DNA from: Pseudomonadota bacterium
GTDB taxonomy: Bacteria > Pseudomonadota > Alphaproteobacteria > Acetobacterales > Acetobacteraceae
Reading direction: 5' to 3'
Length of the DNA: 9,990 nt
NCBI GenBank assembly: GCA_021828605.1
Contig: JAJZEG010000149.1
Span: forward strand, 1-9,990
This document shows, in pieces, positions 6,647-9,990 of the stretch. Numbering within the stretch: position 1 is the stretch's first letter; every line of letters begins with the position of its first letter. Made by a program: the position numbers and the translations under genes. The notes under the pieces were generated by a model. It did not search any database. It worked only from the letters and a program-made list of their open reading frames with translations, and had not been told where the DNA came from.

Positions 6647-7831
6647 TTATACAGAGGGTGGCGATAAATCCAAATCGCAGCGCGCACGATCCTGGCGATA
6701 GGGGGATTGTTCGCCCAACATCGCCATTTCATCGGCGATTGCCGCGCGCTCCTCGTCCAGAAATCCGGCGACCGCCCGGGCAAGGCCGCGATGGGCGATC
6801 CAGTGCGCGGAATAGGTGGGGCTTGGCAAATAGCCGCGCTGAATTTTATGCTGTCCCTGTGCGCCCGCTTCGACCCGCTGCAAACCTTGGGCAATCGCAA
6901 ACTCTATCGCCTGATAATAGCATAATTCAAAATGTAAAAACGGCACCTCCTCCACCGCACCCCAGTTACGGCCATAAAGCGCGCCATCGCCTAACAGGTT
7001 GAGCGCACCCGCAATCGGCCTGCCGGCGCGGTAGGCCATGATCATCACCACCCGATCGCCCAAAGCGGCACCCAGCAGGGGGAAAAATTGTTCGGTCAAA
7101 TAAGCGCCACCCCATTTACGATCCACGGTGGAGAGATAAAATTGGTAGAAGGCCCGCCAATCGCGGGGGCTTAATTCCGAGCCGCGCAGCACCCGGATAT
7201 CAAGCCCGGTTGCCGCCTCGCGGCGTTCCCGGCGGACGGCTTTGCGCTTGCGCGCCGATAAAGCTTCAAGGAAGCCATCGAAATCAGGATAATCGTGATT
7301 ATGCCAGTGATATTGCACACCCATGCGCTGCATCCAACCCGCTTCTCCTAACGCGTGCCATTCTGGCTCGGTGCAAAACGTCACATGCGCCGAGGAGCAA
7401 TTCATGTGTGTTGAGGCTTGGCGCAACGCTTGAGCCACCGTGGCAATCTCGATGCCCGGCGCGGTGAACAAGCGCGTCCCAGGCACGGGGCTGAACGGCG
7501 ATGCGATTTGCAATTTTGGATAATATCGCCCGCCTGCTTGTTCTAACGCCTGCGCCCAGCCGTGGTCGAACACGTATTCGCCATACGAGTGTGCCTTGGC
7601 GTAACAGGGTGCAGCCGCGACCAAGGCCCCTGCCCCATCGCGCAACGCGGCATGATACGGATACCAGCCGCTATCGCCGCCCACCGAACCGCTGGCCTCC
7701 AGGGCCGCGAGAAACCCGTGGCTGGTAAAGGGGTTTTTGGCGCCACCGGCCAGCGCGTCCCAAGCGAGCGGGTCGATTTCGTGAATATCCTGATGCAGGC
7801 GCAGGGTCAGTTCGGGCGATGATTGATCCAT
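6647..7831 (-). CDS. FemAB-like/DUF482 (COG3146) predicted N-acyltransferase
   Basis: A 394-residue protein from the ATG at 7831. Features of the DUF482/FemAB-like group of the GNAT superfamily: NPFTSHGFLAALEASGSVGG (33-52), a basic helix SARKRKAVRRERR (192-204), DRKWGGAYLTEQFFPLL (237-253), the acyl-CoA-binding-like strand AYRAGRPIAGALNLLG (266-281), GRNWG (287-291), and the near-diagnostic HFELCYYQAIEFAIAQGL (300-317) with EAGAQGQHKIQRGYLP (321-336) and SAHW. The family is annotated as predicted N-acyltransferase or peptidoglycan-related, but a specific substrate is not established, so no function is claimed. An in-frame TTG at 7882 would add 17 residues, but those codons are the 18-bp tandem repeat and would leave only a few bases of leader after the apparent -10 box; 7831 is therefore preferred although no clear Shine-Dalgarno precedes it. 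It diverges from pepN and precedes the VOC gene. Confidence 0.85.
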   Translation of the reverse strand: MDQSSPELTLRLHQDIHEIDPLAWDALAGGAKNPFTSHGFLAALEASGSVGGDSGWYPYHAALRDGAGALVAAAPCYAKAHSYGEYVFDHGWAQALEQAGGRYYPKLQIASPFSPVPGTRLFTAPGIEIATVAQALRQASTHMNCSSAHVTFCTEPEWHALGEAGWMQRMGVQYHWHNHDYPDFDGFLEALSARKRKAVRRERREAATGLDIRVLRGSELSPRDWRAFYQFYLSTVDRKWGGAYLTEQFFPLLGAALGDRVVMIMAYRAGRPIAGALNLLGDGALYGRNWGAVEEVPFLHFELCYYQAIEFAIAQGLQRVEAGAQGQHKIQRGYLPSPTYSAHWIAHRGLARAVAGFLDEERAAIADEMAMLGEQSPYRQDRARCDLDLSPPSV

Positions 7832-7845
7832 TGACGAGATATGCG

Positions 7846-7881
7846 ACCGTTTTGCCAGATGCAACCCTTTTACCAGATGCA
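7846..7881. repeat. Two-copy 18-bp tandem repeat before the DUF482 gene
   Basis: ACCGTTTTGCCAGATGCA (7846-7863) is followed directly by ACCCTTTTACCAGATGCA (7864-7881), identical at 16 of 18 positions. It lies between the apparent -10 box (7896-7901) and the chosen ATG (7831), so it would be in the 5' leader of the minus-strand transcript. It is either a tandem duplication or a pair of protein or RNA binding sites. Confidence 0.75.
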
Positions 7882-7894
7882 AAGGCTGAGGCTG

Positions 7895-7943
7895 GATTAT
7901 ACATAAAATAATCGATCACCACGATCAGACGCACCAAATAATC
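7895..7943. promoter_or_regulatory. Repeated ATAATC half-sites in the AT-rich divergent region
   Basis: GATTAT (7895-7900) and ATAATC (7908-7913) form a 6-bp inverted repeat with a 7-base gap that overlaps the minus-strand -10 box. AAATAATC occurs at 7906-7913 and again at 7936-7943, exactly 30 bases on. CGATCA also repeats at 7913-7918 and 7922-7927. The arrangement could bind a regulator of the DUF482 gene and/or pepN, but AT-rich intergenic DNA gives such matches by chance. Confidence 0.25.
7896..7901 (-). promoter_or_regulatory. Candidate -10 box for the DUF482/VOC transcript
   Basis: The minus strand reads TATAAT, a perfect sigma-70-type -10 hexamer, here preceded by TG. The -35 position 17 bases upstream (7919-7924) reads TCGTGG, a poor match to TTGACA. 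Transcription would begin near 7889, giving a leader of roughly 58 bases before the ATG at 7831 that includes the 18-bp tandem repeat. Confidence 0.4.
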
Positions 7944-8030
7944 AGAATAAGTCATTGAGCCGACATATTAAATCAAGTTGCTGCCGGAGATTGCATCGAG
8001 CGCGCGCCTGGCTCAAAACGGCGCGAAACC

Positions 8031-8035
8031 AGGAG
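8031..8035 (+). promoter_or_regulatory. Ribosome binding site of pepN
   Basis: AGGAG sits 6 bases before the ATG at 8042, a textbook Shine-Dalgarno that fixes the pepN start. No convincing pepN promoter is visible in 7883-8030, although the region is AT-rich. Confidence 0.75.
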
Positions 8036-8041
8036 CAAATC

Positions 8042-9990
8042 ATGCAGCATGATCACGCCGGCGCCGAGATCGCCATTACCGAACAGCGGCTTGCCGATTA
8101 TCGTCCGCCCGCTTTTTTGATCGATACGGTTGATCTGATTTTTAATCTGGACCCGGCGGCAACCCAGGTGCGCGCCTCAATGACGCTGCGCCGGAATCCA
8201 GCGCATGGGGATGATCACGCACCTTTAGTGCTGGATGGCGAGGATTTGACGCTGCAATCGCTGATGGTTGATGGCGAAAAACTGGGTGCCAATCGCTTTG
8301 AGCGGTCAGCGCATCATTTGACCATCACCGGATTACCCGCCGCCTGCACCCTCGATACGGAGGTCAGCATCGCCCCTGAGCGCAACACCGAGCTTGCCGG
8401 ATTATATGTGTCGGGCGGGGATTTTTTTACCCAATGCGAGGCTGAGGGATTTCGCCGGATCACGTTTTTCCCTGATCGTCCTGATGTGATGACGCGGTTC
8501 AGTGTTACGCTGATTGCCGATCCGGCGCGCTACCCGGTGTTGCTCTCGAACGGCAATCCGGTGGATCGCGGCACCACGGCGGAGGGTCGGACTTGGGTTA
8601 AATGGGTCGATCCGCATCCCAAGCCGAGCTACTTGTTCGCCCTGGTCGCGGGTAATTTGGTCTCGGTGCATGATGAGTTCGTGACGCAGTCGGGCCGCAA
8701 AGTCTCGCTCGGGATTTATGTGCGTCCGGGCGATGAGGATAAAACCGCCCATGCGATGGAATGCGTCAAACGATCGATGCGTTGGGATGAGACGCGGTTT
8801 GGACTTGAATATGATTTGGATATTTTCAATATCGCCGCCGTTAGTGATTTCAATATGGGGGCGATGGAAAATAAAGGCCTCAATATTTTTAACACCAGTC
8901 TGGTCCTGGCCCGCCCGGAAACCGCGACCGATGCCGATTATGAGCGGATTGATCGGGTGATTGGTCATGAGTATTTTCACAATTGGACCGGTGATCGGGT
9001 GACCTGCCGCGACTGGTTTCAGCTTTCGCTGAAAGAAGGGCTGACCGTGTATCGCGATCAGGAATATGGCACCGATATCAATGATGCCAGCCTGTCGCGC
9101 ATCGCCGATATCGAGGATTTGCGCGCTCGCCAGTTTCGCGAAGATGCTGGCCCTCTCGCCCATCCGGTGCGCCCGGCGCAGTATAAGAAAATTGATAATT
9201 TTTATACCGCAACGATTTACAATAAGGGCGCGGAAGTGGTGCGGATGATCGAGGCCTTGATCGGTCGGGCTGCATTCCGCCGGGGCTTTGATATTTACAT
9301 CAAAAAAAATGATAATAGTGCTGCAACCATCGAAGATTTCGTCGGGGCCATGCACGAGGCGTCGGGCTATGATTTTGGCGCGTTCATGCGCTGGTATGAG
9401 CAAGCGGGCACGCCGGAGGTCAGTTTTTCCCAGCATTATGATCAGACCAAGCAGCGTTATGAAATTACCCTCACCCAATCGACCGCGCCGACGCCAGGAC
9501 AGAAGACCAAACTGCCTTTCGTGATCCCGGTTGCGTTTGGGTTGATCGGCCCGGATGGGGCGGCGATGCCGCTTCAGCGCGCGGGGGACGCGGCGGGATC
9601 GTCGGACACGACCATGCTGGTGCTTGATGCGCCGAAGCAGACATTCGTTTTTGAAAATATCGCGGCAGAGCCGGTGCCTTCACTATTTCGGGGCTTCTCC
9701 GCGCCGATCAAACTCAGCGGCTATACGCGCACCCAACTGAGTCATCTGGCGGCGCATGACAGCGATGGGTTCAACCGTTGGGATGCGAGCCACCGCTTTG
9801 CGACCGAAACACTGCTTGAGGCGATCCGTGCAGGCCAAGCCGGGCACATCGATGATCCGGCATTGTTAGCGGCGATGCAGGCGGCTTTGGATCATGCGGC
9901 GACCTCGCCGGGGCTGGCGGCGAAATTGCTGGAATTGCCTTCGGCGGGTACGCTGGCCGATGCGATGGATATGATCGATCCGGTGGCGAT
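8042..9990 (+). CDS. pepN: Aminopeptidase N (M1 family zinc metallopeptidase), 3' end cut by window edge
   Basis: Open from the ATG at 8042 to the window edge: 649 complete codons of an expected 870-880, so about a quarter (the C-terminal helical domain) lies outside. M1 hallmarks are in order: the exopeptidase motif GAMEN (273-277), the zinc site HEYFHNW (His309, catalytic Glu310, His313) with the third ligand Glu332 in KEGLTVYRDQ, and Tyr393 in TIYNKGAEV, which corresponds to the transition-state tyrosine. The N-terminal beta domain (about 1-200) includes GLYVSGGDFFTQCEAEGFRR (120-139) and ITFFPDRPDVM, typical of proteobacterial PepN. The enzyme removes N-terminal residues from peptides in the cytoplasm; no signal peptide is present. 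A long reading frame on the opposite strand (8402-9478) is a codon-bias shadow. An A8 run at 9302-9309 and a T7 run at 8422-8428 stand out in otherwise GC-rich coding DNA but do not break the frame. Confidence 0.97.
   Translation, partial: MQHDHAGAEIAITEQRLADYRPPAFLIDTVDLIFNLDPAATQVRASMTLRRNPAHGDDHAPLVLDGEDLTLQSLMVDGEKLGANRFERSAHHLTITGLPAACTLDTEVSIAPERNTELAGLYVSGGDFFTQCEAEGFRRITFFPDRPDVMTRFSVTLIADPARYPVLLSNGNPVDRGTTAEGRTWVKWVDPHPKPSYLFALVAGNLVSVHDEFVTQSGRKVSLGIYVRPGDEDKTAHAMECVKRSMRWDETRFGLEYDLDIFNIAAVSDFNMGAMENKGLNIFNTSLVLARPETATDADYERIDRVIGHEYFHNWTGDRVTCRDWFQLSLKEGLTVYRDQEYGTDINDASLSRIADIEDLRARQFREDAGPLAHPVRPAQYKKIDNFYTATIYNKGAEVVRMIEALIGRAAFRRGFDIYIKKNDNSAATIEDFVGAMHEASGYDFGAFMRWYEQAGTPEVSFSQHYDQTKQRYEITLTQSTAPTPGQKTKLPFVIPVAFGLIGPDGAAMPLQRAGDAAGSSDTTMLVLDAPKQTFVFENIAAEPVPSLFRGFSAPIKLSGYTRTQLSHLAAHDSDGFNRWDASHRFATETLLEAIRAGQAGHIDDPALLAAMQAALDHAATSPGLAAKLLELPSAGTLADAMDMIDPVA

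Noticed and set aside
8402..9478. 358-codon open frame on the minus strand inside pepN
   Set aside because: It is fully antisense to pepN, which has all M1 motifs in the plus frame. The reverse product matches no family I know and is rich in Ile, Arg and His, as expected from reverse complements of GAT, AAT and GCG codons. No ribosome binding site or operon context.
1..9990. Search for mobile elements, CRISPR arrays, toxin-antitoxin, phage or defence genes, and tRNA or rRNA genes
   Set aside because: No transposase, integrase, regularly spaced repeats, cloverleaf or defence-type domain seen; nearly all the DNA is covered by recognised metabolic or housekeeping genes.

Overview
The window is a stretch of GC-rich chromosome from a proteobacterium, most likely an alphaproteobacterium and possibly an Acetobacteraceae-like one. 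This placement is an inference from the acnA/ccmA neighbourhood, codon choice and protein style; no rRNA or other phylogenetic marker is present. It looks like core chromosome with housekeeping metabolism. I found no mobile element, tRNA, rRNA, CRISPR array, phage gene or recognisable defence gene.

Left block (1-4799, all minus strand, so read right to left): acnA (aconitase A) is followed after 79 bases by an HMG-CoA-lyase-family gene, and 10 bases later by a class III (CaiB/BaiF) CoA-transferase that runs off the left edge. A strong hairpin lies between acnA and the lyase. The lyase and CoA-transferase form a tight pair. Such pairs activate a hydroxy-dicarboxylic acid to its CoA ester and then split it to acetyl-CoA plus a keto acid. 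The substrate here could be 3-hydroxy-3-methylglutarate or citramalate; the sequence alone does not decide.

Middle block (4948-6209, plus strand): ccmA and ccmB, the ATPase and membrane subunit of the cytochrome c maturation ABC transporter, overlap by ATGA. They diverge from acnA across a 148-base region carrying two short inverted repeats. The run stops after ccmB: no ccmC follows, and the end of ccmB forms a terminator-like inverted repeat.

Right block: a convergent minus-strand pair encodes a FemAB-like/DUF482 predicted N-acyltransferase (upstream) and a small VOC-fold protein (downstream). Divergent from it is pepN (aminopeptidase N), running off the right edge with about 649 of a usual 870-880 codons visible. 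The 210-base region between these divergent genes is AT-rich and holds a perfect -10 box, a two-copy 18-bp tandem repeat in the presumed leader of the acyltransferase gene, and repeated ATAATC half-sites.

There is no convincing undescribed system here. The points most worth following up are the substrate of the acnA-linked lyase/CoA-transferase pair, the RNA structures before the lyase, and the repeats between the acyltransferase gene and pepN.
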